Source: Thermoplasmata archaeon (GTDB taxonomy: Archaea; Thermoplasmatota; Thermoplasmata; Lutacidiplasmatales; UBA184). Taken from it: a stretch of DNA of 64,000 nucleotides. Shown one piece after another: positions 8,532-18,251 of this stretch (positions are counted from its first letter, which is position 1; each line of letters opens with the position of its first letter). The stretch covers positions 26,081 through 90,080 of the forward strand of contig JAGWLG010000011.1 of NCBI GenBank assembly GCA_028864975.1, read 5' to 3'. Both the position numbers and the translations under genes were made by a program. The notes beneath the pieces are model-generated. The model saw nothing but the letters and a program-made list of their open reading frames with translations, had not been told where the DNA came from and did no database searches.

Positions 8532-9860
8532 CTATGAGGCGTCGCCAGTCGCGACCGTTTCGGCCTTCGGGCGGAGGGCAGGGGGCGCGATCCGCTCCAC
8601 ACCCCCCATGTAGGGGCGCAGGACCTCGGGGACCGTGACGGTCCCGTCCGCGTTCTGATAGTTCTCCAGGATGACCGCCATCGCCCGGGAGGTGGCGACC
8701 GCGGTCGAGTTCAGCGTGTGCGGCACGACCTTGCCGGGCTTCCCTCGCTTGCCCATCCGGATACCGAGCCGCCGGGCCTGGTAGTCCGTGCAGTTGGAAC
8801 AGCTCACGACCTCGCGGTACGCCCCCTGCTTGGCGAAGTACGCTTCGATATCGTACTTCTTCGCGGCCACGGTGCCGATGTCGCCCGTGCAGACGTTGAC
8901 GACCCGGTAGGGCACGCGGAGCTTCTGGAAGATGTCCTCGGCGTTCGCGCGCAGCTCCTCGTGGATCCGATCGGAGTCCTCGGGCCGGCAAAAGACGAAC
9001 TGCTCGACCTTCTGGAACTGGTGCACGCGGAAGACCCCCTTCTGGTCCACACCATGGCCGCCGATCTCCCTTCGGAAGCACGGGGTGGCGGCGGTGAGGC
9101 GGATAGGGAGGTCCTCTTCCTCGAGGAGGTCCCCCAGGTGCAGGGCCCCCAGGGGGTGCTCGGCCGTGGCGATGAGGTAGAGGTCGTCCCCCTCGATCTT
9201 GTACATCACGTTCTCGAAGTCGGAGAGGTCCGTGACCCCCTCGTAGGGGGCCCTCCTCAACATCAAGGGGGGCGCGACGAGTCGAAACCCCTTGGCCAGG
9301 ATCAGATCGAGCGCGAAGCGCTGCAACGCGAGGTCGAGCTGGGCCAGTGCGCCCTCCAGGTAGAAGAAGCCGGCCCCGCTCGCACGCCGGGCACGGTCGA
9401 AGTCGGCGATGCCCAGCTTCTCCGCGAGCTCCCCGTGGGAGAGGAGCGGGAAGGAGGGTTTGGGGACCTCCCCCCAGGTCGCGACCGTCGCGTTGTCCCG
9501 GTCGTCCTTGCCGTACGGGACGCTCGTCTCGAGCAGGTTCGGCACCCGCATGAGGGTCCGGTCGCGCGTCTCCTGGGAGGTCCTCTCCAGGCGCTCGACC
9601 TCGGTCAGCTTGTCGGGAAGACCTTGGGCCTCTTCGCTCAGTTCCTTCGCGTCCTCCCCCTTCTTCCGAGCCTCCCCAAGGGCTCGGGAGAGCTCGTTGC
9701 GTCGCTTCCGAAGCCGGTCCCCCTCCTGGTGCAGACGCCGCCACTGGTTGTCGGCCGCCTGGACGGTCGCGAAGAGCTCCAGGTACTGGGGAACCTGCCG
9801 ACGCCCCAGGTTCTCCTTGACCTTCTCGGGCTCCCGGCGGACCAGGTCGAGGTCGATCAC
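8532..9860 (-). CDS. serS: Seryl-tRNA synthetase (common, bacterial-like type)
   Basis: A 442-residue class II synthetase that charges tRNA-Ser. The N-terminal 110 residues form the long antiparallel coiled-coil arm that reads the variable arm of tRNA-Ser. The catalytic core has TAEH (232-235), motif 2 'CFRREIGGHGVDQKG' from C261 onward, and motif 3 'NSTAVATSRAMAVILENYQ' near 390-407, ending in the usual 'LRPYMGG'. Length and arm identify the common SerRS, not the rare methanogen type. The start is a GTG (9858-9860). hef follows 27 bases downstream on the same strand. A Pro/Ala-rich tail of about 25 residues extends past the core. Confidence 0.95.
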   Translation of the reverse strand: MIDLDLVRREPEKVKENLGRRQVPQYLELFATVQAADNQWRRLHQEGDRLRKRRNELSRALGEARKKGEDAKELSEEAQGLPDKLTEVERLERTSQETRDRTLMRVPNLLETSVPYGKDDRDNATVATWGEVPKPSFPLLSHGELAEKLGIADFDRARRASGAGFFYLEGALAQLDLALQRFALDLILAKGFRLVAPPLMLRRAPYEGVTDLSDFENVMYKIEGDDLYLIATAEHPLGALHLGDLLEEEDLPIRLTAATPCFRREIGGHGVDQKGVFRVHQFQKVEQFVFCRPEDSDRIHEELRANAEDIFQKLRVPYRVVNVCTGDIGTVAAKKYDIEAYFAKQGAYREVVSCSNCTDYQARRLGIRMGKRGKPGKVVPHTLNSTAVATSRAMAVILENYQNADGTVTVPEVLRPYMGGVERIAPPALRPKAETVATGDAS

Positions 9861-10000
9861 GGCGAGGGCTAGTCCGTCCCCCCCAAAGGCATTGCGAGAG
9901 ACCCCTACGAGGCCCGGAGGAGTGGTTCGCTTTCCGACCCTCGAGGTTTCACGGAAGCATTTTACCCGACCTTCCCTCGAGGGGGCAGGAGCAGGAAGCC

Positions 10001-11503
10001 ATGGCGCTCGCGAAGACCGTCCCGAAGGTCGAGGAATACGGACTGTTCATTGACGGCAAGTGGGAGTCCCCCGGGGGGGCCTCGCGGTTCACGACGAGGA
10101 ACCCTGCGACTGGAGAGGTTCTTGGGAGCTTCGTCTCGGCCACGGCCAAGGAGGTCGACCGGGCGGTCAGCGCCGCCGCGAAGGCCTTCCCGAAGTGGCG
10201 GGAGACGCCGGCCCCCAAGCGGGGACAGCTCCTCCTGCGGGTCGCCGAGATCTACCGGGAGCGCAAGGACGAGCTGGGCGAGACCGTGACGATGGAGATG
10301 GGCAAGATCCTCCCCGAAGGGAAGGGGGACGTCCAGGAGGCCATCGACTTCATCGAGTACATGAGCGGCGAGGGACGCCGCCTGCTCGGCGAAACGGTCC
10401 CCTCGGAGCTTCGCAACAAGTACTGCATGACCGTCCGACAGCCGAAGGGGGTCGTCGCGGCGATCACCCCGTGGAACTTCCCCACGGCCATCCCCAACTG
10501 GAAGATCGCGGCTGCGCTCATCAGTGGGAACACCGTCGTTTTCAAGCCGGCATCGAACACCTCGCTCTGCGGCACGAAGGTCGTCAAGGCCTACGAGGAT
10601 GCGGGGCTCCCTCCCGGGGTCCTGAACCTCGTGACGGGGGCGGGAGGGATCGTCGGGGACGCGCTCATCCGCGACCCCCGCGTCAAGGCCGTGAGCTTCA
10701 CCGGCGGAACGGACACGGGGAAGCAGGTCTATCTCAAGGGCGCGGAGCACCTCAAGTACGTCCACCTCGAGCTGGGGGGCAAGAACCCTCAGATCGTCCT
10801 CAACGACGCGAACCTCGACCTCGCGCTTGACGGGGTCCTCTTCGGGGCCTTCGGCTCGAGCGGGCAACGCTGCACGGCGACGAGCCGTCTCATCATCCAG
10901 GAAGGCGTCTACGACAGGTTCCTCGGCATGCTCTTGGACCGGCTCAAGTCGTTCAAGGTCGGGAACCCGGTGGACAGGGGGGTGGACATGGGCCCGGTTG
11001 CCAGTGCGGACCAGGAGAAGAAGGTCCTCACCTACATCGACGTGGGACAGAAGGAGGGGGCGAAGCTCCGCGCGGGGGGCAAGAAGCTCACGGGAGGGGA
11101 CTACGACAAGGGGTACTTCGTCGCGCCCACCGTCCTCGAGGCTAAGCACGGGATGAGGGTCACGAAGGAGGAGATCTTCGGCCCTGTCCTCTCGGTGATG
11201 AAGGTGAAGGACTTCGAGGAGGCGGTCCGGGTCGCGAACGACGTGGACTACGGGCTCTCCTCCTCGATCTACACGAAGGACGTGAACCTCTCGTTCCAGG
11301 CGATGGAGCGGCTCGAGGCGGGCATCACGTACATCAACGCCCCGACCATCGGGGCCGAGGTCCAGCTCCCGTTCGGAGGGATCAAGCAGACCGGCAACGG
11401 AGGTCGGGAGGCGGGGACCACCGCCATCGACGAGTTCACCGAGATCAAGACGGTCTTCGTCGACTTCTCGAACAAGCTCCAGAAGGCGCAGATCGAGGGC
11501 TGA
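10001..11503 (+). CDS. NAD(P)-dependent aldehyde dehydrogenase
   Basis: A 500-residue member of the aldehyde dehydrogenase superfamily, which oxidises aldehydes to acids with NAD(P)+. All key residues are visible: Asn159 in TPWNF, Lys182 in FKPAS, the glycine-rich turn FTGGTDTG (233-240), the general base Glu257 in LELGG, and nucleophile Cys291 in SSGQRCTATSR. 'EIFGPVLSVMK' and 'PFGGIKQTGNGGREAG' are also typical. The GQRCT context and GGREAG end recall ALDH7 and related semialdehyde dehydrogenases, but the substrate cannot be read from sequence. The ATG follows a purine-rich GGAGCAGGAAG, and a TATA-like CATTTTACC (about 9957-9965) lies roughly 40 bases upstream, so a short leader is likely. 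The gene stands alone. Confidence 0.93.
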   Translation: MALAKTVPKVEEYGLFIDGKWESPGGASRFTTRNPATGEVLGSFVSATAKEVDRAVSAAAKAFPKWRETPAPKRGQLLLRVAEIYRERKDELGETVTMEMGKILPEGKGDVQEAIDFIEYMSGEGRRLLGETVPSELRNKYCMTVRQPKGVVAAITPWNFPTAIPNWKIAAALISGNTVVFKPASNTSLCGTKVVKAYEDAGLPPGVLNLVTGAGGIVGDALIRDPRVKAVSFTGGTDTGKQVYLKGAEHLKYVHLELGGKNPQIVLNDANLDLALDGVLFGAFGSSGQRCTATSRLIIQEGVYDRFLGMLLDRLKSFKVGNPVDRGVDMGPVASADQEKKVLTYIDVGQKEGAKLRAGGKKLTGGDYDKGYFVAPTVLEAKHGMRVTKEEIFGPVLSVMKVKDFEEAVRVANDVDYGLSSSIYTKDVNLSFQAMERLEAGITYINAPTIGAEVQLPFGGIKQTGNGGREAGTTAIDEFTEIKTVFVDFSNKLQKAQIEG

Positions 11504-11531
11504 CCTCTCGGGCTGCCCGGGACCTCGACCC

Positions 11532-11545
11532 CCCCACCGGTGGGG
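11532..11545. repeat. Perfect palindrome CCCCACCGGTGGGG after the aldehyde dehydrogenase gene
   Basis: A 14-base perfect palindrome, 29 bases after the aldehyde dehydrogenase stop. It could act as a 3'-end hairpin or a protein site upstream of the surface-protein gene. No poly-T tract follows, so I do not call it a terminator. Confidence 0.35.
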
Positions 11546-11652
11546 TCATGCCCCGCCGTTCCGGATGTTTTGTGCATGGAGAGATGCAGCCTCCGAGTGA
11601 GAAAGGACCCCGGAAAGGAGCATAAGCAAGGAGAGTGCATGGTTTCCCTTCG

Positions 11653-14600
11653 ATGGCACGAACCGCTCCACGGTACCTTCGGGCATTCTGTGTGCTTTCC
11701 GTCGCGGCGCTTCTGACGGTCCCCGGCATCGCCACCGGGCACGCTCCAGCCCCACGACCAAGCTCCTTCCATCCCGCGCTCGAGGAGAAGCCCCCGAGGG
11801 CTCCCTCCTCCGCTCACCGGATTCCAGCAAGGCTCCCGCACATGCTGGGCCACAACCCAGCCCTTCCGCGCGCTTCCAGCGCCGGTTCTGTGTCGAATAC
11901 CCTGGTCCTACTGAACAACACGATCGTCGGCGGGAACTTCCTGCCCAAGAACGGCGCGAACCCTTGGGACGGGGCCCCGGACCCGGCGGACAACGAACTG
12001 TTCGTCACAGACTCCTCTAGCTCCCAAGTGACGGTCGTCAATTCCGGCACGAGCGCCCTCGCCGGCGCTCTGCCCGTGGGGTCGGGCCCGTCCGGCATCC
12101 TCTACGATGCCTCGAACCACGAGGTTTACGTGGCCAACTTCGGGTCCGACAATATCACGGTGTTCGATGCCACCACACGTGCGGTGGTAGCGTCCGTCCC
12201 CGTCGGCCTCGGCCCCATCGATCTTGCCCTGGACACCTCGAACGGATACCTCTACGTGGCGGACTACAGCTCGTACAACTTGACGGTCCTCAATACGGCC
12301 ACCAACCGCGTCGTGGGGTCCATCCCCATCGTGTTCACCCCTGCGAACCTCGCCTACAATCCCGTCTCCGGGGATCTCTACGTCGACGGCTTCTTCGGCA
12401 GCCAGGTCGCGGTCGTGAACCCCACGACCGCCACGGTCGTCTCGACCCTGAACGCCGGGGCGGGGTCCGCGGGAATCGCTGTGGACAACGTCAACGGGGA
12501 GACCTACGTCGCGAACGAATTCAGCTCCAACCTCACGGTCATCACCTCTTCGAACACGCTCGGTACCCCGGTCGCCATCGTGGGCTCCACGCCCGTCGAC
12601 GTCGTCTACGACCCGGTGAGCCTTGACCTCTATGTGGCGGACGCCTTCAACGCCGTTTGGGTCATCACTCCCGCCGGGGGGCTGCTCGGTTCGGTGCCGG
12701 TCGGCGGCAGTCCCACGGTGGCCTGCAATAGCGTCACCGGGACCATTTTCGCGACCAACTACTATTCCGACAACGTGAGCGTCATCGACAGCGCGACGGG
12801 CAAGCTGCAAGCGACTGTGCAGATCGGGACCGGCCCGGACGGGCTCGCCTTCGATCCGACCAACCACGACGTCTACGTCGCGGACCAGGCTATGGACACG
12901 GTGGATGTTGTCGACCCAATCTCGGGGCGGACCATCGCGTCCGCCCCGGTCGGCCTCCAACCGTATTCGGTGGCCTTCGACAGTACTAACGGCGATCTGT
13001 ACGTCCCGAATTGGAACTCGAACAACGTGAGCGTGATCGACACCGCGACGAACCGCGATGTCCTCTCCATCACGCTGCCGGGGTACGACGGGGAGGCGTC
13101 GGAGTATGACGGCACGACGAACGCCGTGTGGGTCTACGACCTCTGGCTCGGTGGTATCGACATCATCTCGGGAGCGACGAACCGCGTGGTGGGGAGCATC
13201 CCTCTGCCGGGTGGAAGCAACCTCGGGGACTTTGCGTGGGACCCGCAATCGGGGACCATCTACGCTTCCACCACCGTGAACGGCTACAACAACGTCACGG
13301 TGTTCGACCAAGCGACATGGTCCGTCGTGGCGCAGGTTCCCGTGGGGATCTCCCCGCTCGGGCTGGCCTACGATGCCGCGAAGGGCGAGGTGTTCGTGGC
13401 CGACTCCGGGTCCGCGAACGTCACGATCATCAACACGACGACCTACCGGACGGTGGGATCCATCCCGGTCGGTGGCAGCCCGATGGCCGTCGCGCTCGAT
13501 CCGCTCAACGGCTACCTCTACGTGACCGACACCGTCTCGGGAAGTACGGTGGTCGTCGACACATCCACCGATTCCGTGGTCGGATCGGTCCCGGTAGGCC
13601 TGGGCCCTGTCGCCTTGCTTTTCGACCCGATCACCGGCAACGTTGTGGTGGCGAACCAGTTCTCCGGTTCGCTTTCCTATCTCACACCCGCTTCCGTCAC
13701 GCCGGTCCTCACGGGGGTCCAGGCCACCCCGCCCTCCCGGACGATGGCCACCACCACCGTGGCGGACTTCGTCGCCGCGCCGGTCTGCGCGGGCGGGGCC
13801 TGCCCCGCCGGGACCACCTATAGCTGGTCGCAGACCCACGCACTCGGGACGTTCAACACGACGGTGAGCCGCTGGGTGGCGTTCACGGCAGGATCGACAA
13901 CCGGGACCGACACCCTCTTCGTGAACGCCACGCTCAACGGCGTCACCGTCCAGAGCAACCCTGTTGTCGTCACCATCACTGGCCCGATCCTCTCCGCCGT
14001 GGGCATCTCGCCTAGCCCGGCCTCAGTTCCGATCGGCCGAACGGTGTCCTTGTTGGCCTCGCCCAGCTGCTCCGGAGGCAGCTGCCCGAGCGGGACGAGC
14101 TACACCTGGACCCTCACGAACGCGCTCGGAACGTTGTCCGGGGCCTCCGGCAACACCGTCACCTTCACCGCCGGTACCCAGGCCGGGACGGACACGCTCT
14201 TCGTGAACGGGACCCTCAACGGTGTGCGGGTGCAGGGTAGCCCTGACGTGATCACGCTCTCTGCGGGCGCCGCCCTCGCGGGAGTAGCCGTGAGCCCCAT
14301 CGCCCCCTCGGTCCCGCTCGGAGGAGCGGTCTTCCTCTCGGCCTCTCCCAGCTGTACGGGGGCTCCGTGCCCGACGACCATCACCTATGCGTGGAGCCTA
14401 ACCAACACCCTCGGGCAGCTCTCCTCCGCATTAGGCTCGGGCACCACATTCCAGGCGGGGAACCTCGCCGGGCAAGCCACCGTCTTCCTCAACGCCTCGC
14501 TGAACGGGACGACCCGTGAGAGCTCGGCTTTGGTGACCATCTTGACGCCCTCGGTCTCGCTCCTCTCCGTCGCGATCACCCCGAGCTCGACGAGCATCGG

Positions 14601-15324
14601 CCAGGGTGGGGCCCAGACGTTCACGGCGACACCGACGTGCTCGGGGTCCTGCCCTTCCGCGGTCAGCTTCGCCTGGACGCTGAACAGCGCCTTCGGGAGC
14701 CTCAACCGAACCTCGGGCACCCAGGTGAACTTCGCCGCACCGTCCTCTTCGGGCGACAACCTGCTCTTCGTGGTCGCGTCCCTCAACGGTGTGGAGCACA
14801 CGGCGTGGGCGAACATCACGGTCGGGAGCGGGGGAGGGACCCCCACGATCCTCGGGGTCGCGGCACCTCTCGCCTACGGGCTTCTGGTGGTCATCGTGCT
14901 TCTCCTGGGCATACTCATTCTCATGATCGTCGTGGGGCGGCGAAGGCGTAAGCTCCCCTCGACCTCTCCGACCTCCGCGACCGCGGACGCTTCGCCCCCT
15001 CCACCACCTCCGCCGGCCCCCGAGCCCCCCGCGGACGACATCCCGCCTCCCCCTCCTCCGGAGACCTCCGCGGTAGAGGGGGAAGAGAAAGCCACACCGG
15101 CAGAGACCGAAGCAGCTCCGACTCCGCCGAGCGAGGAGCAAGACGGGGAGACCGCGCAGTCCGGCCCCATCGAGCCCTCGCCGAACACTGGGGTTGAGGT
15201 GGAGGAGCCCACATGGACGGAGGACTCCGAGGAAGGTCCTGCCCCCGATGTCGAAGTGCAGGACGAGCCGGCAGGCGACGCGGGGACGCCCCCCGGCGAC
15301 CCCTCCCCGCCGCCTTCGGAGTAG
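11653..15324 (+). CDS. YVTN beta-propeller surface protein with Ig-like repeats and C-terminal anchor
   Basis: About 1,223 residues. A signal peptide (1-28, core 'FCVLSVAALLTVPGIATG') leads to about 14 YVTN-type repeats of about 42 residues (65-680), each with 'YVAN/YVAD..S.N.TV.....' and 'VVGSIPVG', expected to form beta-propellers. Four Ig-like repeats follow (685-1065), each with a short Cys pair followed by a Y/F-x-W motif. One transmembrane helix (about 1066-1090) precedes basic RRRRK and a cytoplasmic Pro/Glu-rich tail with polyproline runs. This is an extracellular, cell-anchored protein, probably in adhesion or the cell coat. A TATA-like CATAAGC (11621-11627) sits about 29 bases before the ATG at 11653, which I prefer to an in-frame GTG six codons earlier. 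Confidence 0.85.
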   Translation: MARTAPRYLRAFCVLSVAALLTVPGIATGHAPAPRPSSFHPALEEKPPRAPSSAHRIPARLPHMLGHNPALPRASSAGSVSNTLVLLNNTIVGGNFLPKNGANPWDGAPDPADNELFVTDSSSSQVTVVNSGTSALAGALPVGSGPSGILYDASNHEVYVANFGSDNITVFDATTRAVVASVPVGLGPIDLALDTSNGYLYVADYSSYNLTVLNTATNRVVGSIPIVFTPANLAYNPVSGDLYVDGFFGSQVAVVNPTTATVVSTLNAGAGSAGIAVDNVNGETYVANEFSSNLTVITSSNTLGTPVAIVGSTPVDVVYDPVSLDLYVADAFNAVWVITPAGGLLGSVPVGGSPTVACNSVTGTIFATNYYSDNVSVIDSATGKLQATVQIGTGPDGLAFDPTNHDVYVADQAMDTVDVVDPISGRTIASAPVGLQPYSVAFDSTNGDLYVPNWNSNNVSVIDTATNRDVLSITLPGYDGEASEYDGTTNAVWVYDLWLGGIDIISGATNRVVGSIPLPGGSNLGDFAWDPQSGTIYASTTVNGYNNVTVFDQATWSVVAQVPVGISPLGLAYDAAKGEVFVADSGSANVTIINTTTYRTVGSIPVGGSPMAVALDPLNGYLYVTDTVSGSTVVVDTSTDSVVGSVPVGLGPVALLFDPITGNVVVANQFSGSLSYLTPASVTPVLTGVQATPPSRTMATTTVADFVAAPVCAGGACPAGTTYSWSQTHALGTFNTTVSRWVAFTAGSTTGTDTLFVNATLNGVTVQSNPVVVTITGPILSAVGISPSPASVPIGRTVSLLASPSCSGGSCPSGTSYTWTLTNALGTLSGASGNTVTFTAGTQAGTDTLFVNGTLNGVRVQGSPDVITLSAGAALAGVAVSPIAPSVPLGGAVFLSASPSCTGAPCPTTITYAWSLTNTLGQLSSALGSGTTFQAGNLAGQATVFLNASLNGTTRESSALVTILTPSVSLLSVAITPSSTSIGQGGAQTFTATPTCSGSCPSAVSFAWTLNSAFGSLNRTSGTQVNFAAPSSSGDNLLFVVASLNGVEHTAWANITVGSGGGTPTILGVAAPLAYGLLVVIVLLLGILILMIVVGRRRRKLPSTSPTSATADASPPPPPPPAPEPPADDIPPPPPPETSAVEGEEKATPAETEAAPTPPSEEQDGETAQSGPIEPSPNTGVEVEEPTWTEDSEEGPAPDVEVQDEPAGDAGTPPGDPSPPPSE

Positions 15325-15386
15325 GGGCCCACTCCCCGCTCCGCGGCTTGAAATATCCCCCCTGAGGTGAGGCGGTCGTCCATTCG

Positions 15387-15581
15387 ATGAACGACGAGCA
15401 GCTCGCGAGGGAGATCGAGACCATCCAGGAGATCGTGCGGGTCCGACTCCGCCGATACAACCGCGAGATGCGCGAGCTGGACCGCGACCTTCGTGAGCTC
15501 CGGGCGCTCCAGAGGGCGCGGCGCACTTCCCAGGTCAGCGTCGCGGAGCGCGAAACCGTCTCCGAGGAATCTTCTCCGTGA
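15387..15581 (+). CDS. Small charged coiled-coil protein
   Basis: A 64-residue, highly charged, helix-forming protein ('EIVRVRLRRYNREMRELDRDLRELRALQRARR') with a Ser/Glu-rich end. It is not recognised. Support for it being real: a TATA-like GAAATATCC near 15350-15358 about 33 bases before the ATG, and a stop codon that overlaps the GTG start of the next gene by four bases (GTGA, 15578-15581), implying translational coupling to the decarboxylase. Its role could be as a small partner or regulator of that enzyme, but this is only positional inference. Confidence 0.6.
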   Translation: MNDEQLAREIETIQEIVRVRLRRYNREMRELDRDLRELRALQRARRTSQVSVAERETVSEESSP

Positions 15582-16801
15582 CCGCGCGCACCCGCGGTGC
15601 GCCGAAGAGCCCCCGAGTGCGCGGAGCGGTGTCTCCGACCCTGACGCTTCCCGACCGACCCATCCCGACAGCGCTGCTCCGGCGGCGCCTCCGGGAGGCC
15701 GTGGTCGAGGACTGGGACTTCTCCAACGGGCGGATCTTCGGGAGCATGTGCACCCAACCCCTCCCCGAGGCCGTGACGGCCTCTCGAGCGTTCCTGACCG
15801 CGAACCTCGGGAACCCTGGCCTGTGCCCTGGGACCGCTCGGCTGGAAGAGGAGGTCGTCTCGATGCTCCTCGATCTCTTCCATGGTCCCCAATTCGGCGC
15901 GGGAGGGTGGGTCCTGAGCGGCGGGACCGAGGCGAACCTTACCGCCCTCTGGATGGCGCGCAACGCTTCTCACCGGAACGAGGTCGTCCTCCCCGAGAGC
16001 GCCCACTTCTCCTTCGTGAAGGCGCTGGACCTCCTTCAGCTCGAGCCCAAGTGGGTCCCGCTGGACGCGGCGGGACGCTCTCGCCCCGAGGAGGTACGTC
16101 GGGCGATCTCCTCCCGGACCGCGGCGGTCGTCGCGGTAGCGGGATCCACGGAGCTAGGCGCGGTAGACCCTGTCCGGGAGATCGGGGAGATCGCCGCCGA
16201 CCGGGGCGTTCCCCTGCATGTCGACGCCGCCTTCGGGGGCTTCGTCCTCCCGTGGCTCCCCGGGGCCCCGGGGTTCGACCTTGGGCTCACGGGGGTGACG
16301 AGTCTCACCGTAGATCCTCACAAGATGGGCCTGGCCCCGGTCCCGGCGGGAGTTCTGCTCGTGCGCCACCGGGAGATGTCGGGGTCGATCTCGGTCGCGT
16401 CCCCCTATCTCTCCTCACCTCAGACGACCGGGCTCCTCGGGACCCGCGCATCTTCCGCGGTCGCGGCCACGTATGCGGCGCTGTTGTCCTTGGGAAGGCA
16501 GGGCTATTCGGCCCAGGCCGCGCGCACACTTCGGCTCACCCGAAAGCTCCTCGAGGGAGGCCGTCGCTGGGGCCTCGAGCCCGTGGTCGAGCCCACCGTC
16601 AACATCGTGGCCTTCCACCATCCCAACCCCATGGGAGTGCAGACCTGGATGCTGGAGCGGGGATGGGATGTGAGCTCGATCCGCACCCCGTCGGCGTTAC
16701 GGTTCGTCGTAATGCCCCACGCTTCCGACAGAAGTATCAGCGGGCTCCTTCGCTACCTGGGGAGGGCCCTCGAACGCTTCCCCGCATCGCGACGGGGGTA
16801 G
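15578..16801 (+). CDS. mfnA: PLP-dependent L-tyrosine/L-aspartate decarboxylase (MfnA family)
   Basis: A 407-residue pyridoxal-phosphate enzyme of the group II decarboxylase family. Visible residues: 'SGGTEAN' (114-120), His143 stacking on PLP, Asp216 in HVDAAFGG, and the Schiff-base Lys249 in VDPHKMG. In archaea MfnA homologues make tyramine for methanofuran or beta-alanine for coenzyme A from aspartate. No other methanogenesis gene is visible, so beta-alanine supply is the simpler role, yet mfnB occurs at 27.6 kb. The GTG start overlaps the stop of the small coiled-coil gene by four bases. About 25 residues at the N-terminus are extra to the family core. Confidence 0.9.
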   Translation: MTARTRGAPKSPRVRGAVSPTLTLPDRPIPTALLRRRLREAVVEDWDFSNGRIFGSMCTQPLPEAVTASRAFLTANLGNPGLCPGTARLEEEVVSMLLDLFHGPQFGAGGWVLSGGTEANLTALWMARNASHRNEVVLPESAHFSFVKALDLLQLEPKWVPLDAAGRSRPEEVRRAISSRTAAVVAVAGSTELGAVDPVREIGEIAADRGVPLHVDAAFGGFVLPWLPGAPGFDLGLTGVTSLTVDPHKMGLAPVPAGVLLVRHREMSGSISVASPYLSSPQTTGLLGTRASSAVAATYAALLSLGRQGYSAQAARTLRLTRKLLEGGRRWGLEPVVEPTVNIVAFHHPNPMGVQTWMLERGWDVSSIRTPSALRFVVMPHASDRSISGLLRYLGRALERFPASRRG

Positions 16802-16820
16802 GGACCCGAAACGGTCGGTC

Positions 16821-18251
16821 TCACTCTGGTATCGGGGTGAGCCCATCGGGACCGGGACCCGAGGACCGCGGGGCCGACCCCGTGCGGCGCTCCCCTGGGG
16901 TCTGGCCGTCGAACCTCCAGAGGTCGGTCTGCCCGAAGGTCCTCTGGCGGGAGAGGGGACGCAGCGTGGGATCCTCCTCGAGGACGCGAAGGGTCTCGTG
17001 GGAGGGAACGGCCGAGGAGATGAGCCGGGTCCTTCCGCGACGGCCCCCGGAGTGGATCTCGGTGTGCACCAGGCCCAGCGTCTCGAACTCGGTCACATAG
17101 TCGGCGACGGTGCGCGTGCCCAGGGGCTTGTGGCCCAGCTGGTGGCAGAGCGTCGAATAGCCGTGGTAGACCTCCCCCATCGAGACTCCCTCGCCCCGGC
17201 GCTTCTCGGAGAGCGAGATGACGACCCAGAGGAGGATCTTGTGCTGGAGCGTGAGCTTCCGAACGCAGTCCGCGATGACGTCCAATTCCAACTTGTTCTT
17301 GGCGTGGATGACGTGCTCGCTCCGGATGGTGTGGGAGCTCAGCTGGTCGGCGACCTCGGCACTCTTGCGGAGGAGGGCCAGGGCCCTTCGGGCGTCCCCG
17401 TGGTCCTGGGCCGCGTAGAGGGCGCAGCGGTCGAGGGCCTCGTTATCGAGGGCCCCTTCGACGAACACTTCCGCCGCCCGTTCCTTCAGGATGTCGCGGA
17501 GCTGCGGCTGGGTGTAGGGGGCGAAGGAGACCTTCTCCTCGGAGAGGCGGCTCTTGACGCGCGCGTCCAAGCGCTGGGCGAACTGGAGGTCGTTCGAGAT
17601 GCCGATGATGCCGACGCGGGCCTCCTTGAGGTCGCGGTTGATCTGCGCGAGCGTGTAGAGGATCGACGTTCCGGCGTCGGTCCCGCCGCTCTTGCCGAGG
17701 CAGTCGATCTCATCGAGGACCAGCAAGAGCACGCCCCCCCGCTTGTCCGAGAGCCGGCAGAGCGCCTGGTAGACCCGGTCCTGCGACCAACCCGTGGGGA
17801 TCATGTCCTCGTCAGAGAGCCCCTTCTGGACGATCTGGTTCGCGAGGTTCTGAAGAACGGCGTACTCACCGTTGACATTAGCGCAGTTCAAGTTGAGGAA
17901 GGTCACCTTCGCGTCGGCGGGAAGCCGTTTCGCGAACTCCTTCTGCACCTGCGTGACGACCGCGCTCTTCCCCGTCCCGACCTTCCCGTAGATGAAGAGG
18001 TGCGAGGGAAGGTTCCCCCGGACCGCCGGGGCGAGGACGCGGAGGACGTCCCGGATCTCGGTGTCGCGGTGCAAGAGCCGCGACGGGACGTAGTCCTCTT
18101 GGAGGGGCCGCAAGCTTCCCTTGTAGAGCTGGCTCCCCCGTTTCAGGATCTCGTCGAAGACGTCCCCTGGGGAGGCGGCGGGCGTCTCGGGGGGCCCGCC
18201 CGAGCCGCCGGGAGAAGGCTCACTGAGCTGCTGCTCGCGCGGCTGGTCCAT
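16821..18251 (-). CDS. cdc6: Orc1/Cdc6 replication initiator
   Basis: A 476-residue AAA+ origin-recognition protein. The 'DYVPSRLLHRDTEI' entry motif is followed by Walker A GKVGTGKS (89-96), Walker B LVLDEID (177-183), sensor 1 GISND (217-221), sensor 2 'GDARRAL' and a C-terminal winged-helix domain (about 320-420). Such proteins bind origin recognition boxes and load MCM. The first 28 and last 50 residues are low-complexity extensions. The gene is divergent from the S-adenosylmethionine synthetase gene across a 244-base spacer. Archaeal origins are often beside cdc6, so the spacer was inspected and is listed separately. Confidence 0.95.
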   Translation of the reverse strand: MDQPREQQLSEPSPGGSGGPPETPAASPGDVFDEILKRGSQLYKGSLRPLQEDYVPSRLLHRDTEIRDVLRVLAPAVRGNLPSHLFIYGKVGTGKSAVVTQVQKEFAKRLPADAKVTFLNLNCANVNGEYAVLQNLANQIVQKGLSDEDMIPTGWSQDRVYQALCRLSDKRGGVLLLVLDEIDCLGKSGGTDAGTSILYTLAQINRDLKEARVGIIGISNDLQFAQRLDARVKSRLSEEKVSFAPYTQPQLRDILKERAAEVFVEGALDNEALDRCALYAAQDHGDARRALALLRKSAEVADQLSSHTIRSEHVIHAKNKLELDVIADCVRKLTLQHKILLWVVISLSEKRRGEGVSMGEVYHGYSTLCHQLGHKPLGTRTVADYVTEFETLGLVHTEIHSGGRRGRTRLISSAVPSHETLRVLEEDPTLRPLSRQRTFGQTDLWRFDGQTPGERRTGSAPRSSGPGPDGLTPIPE

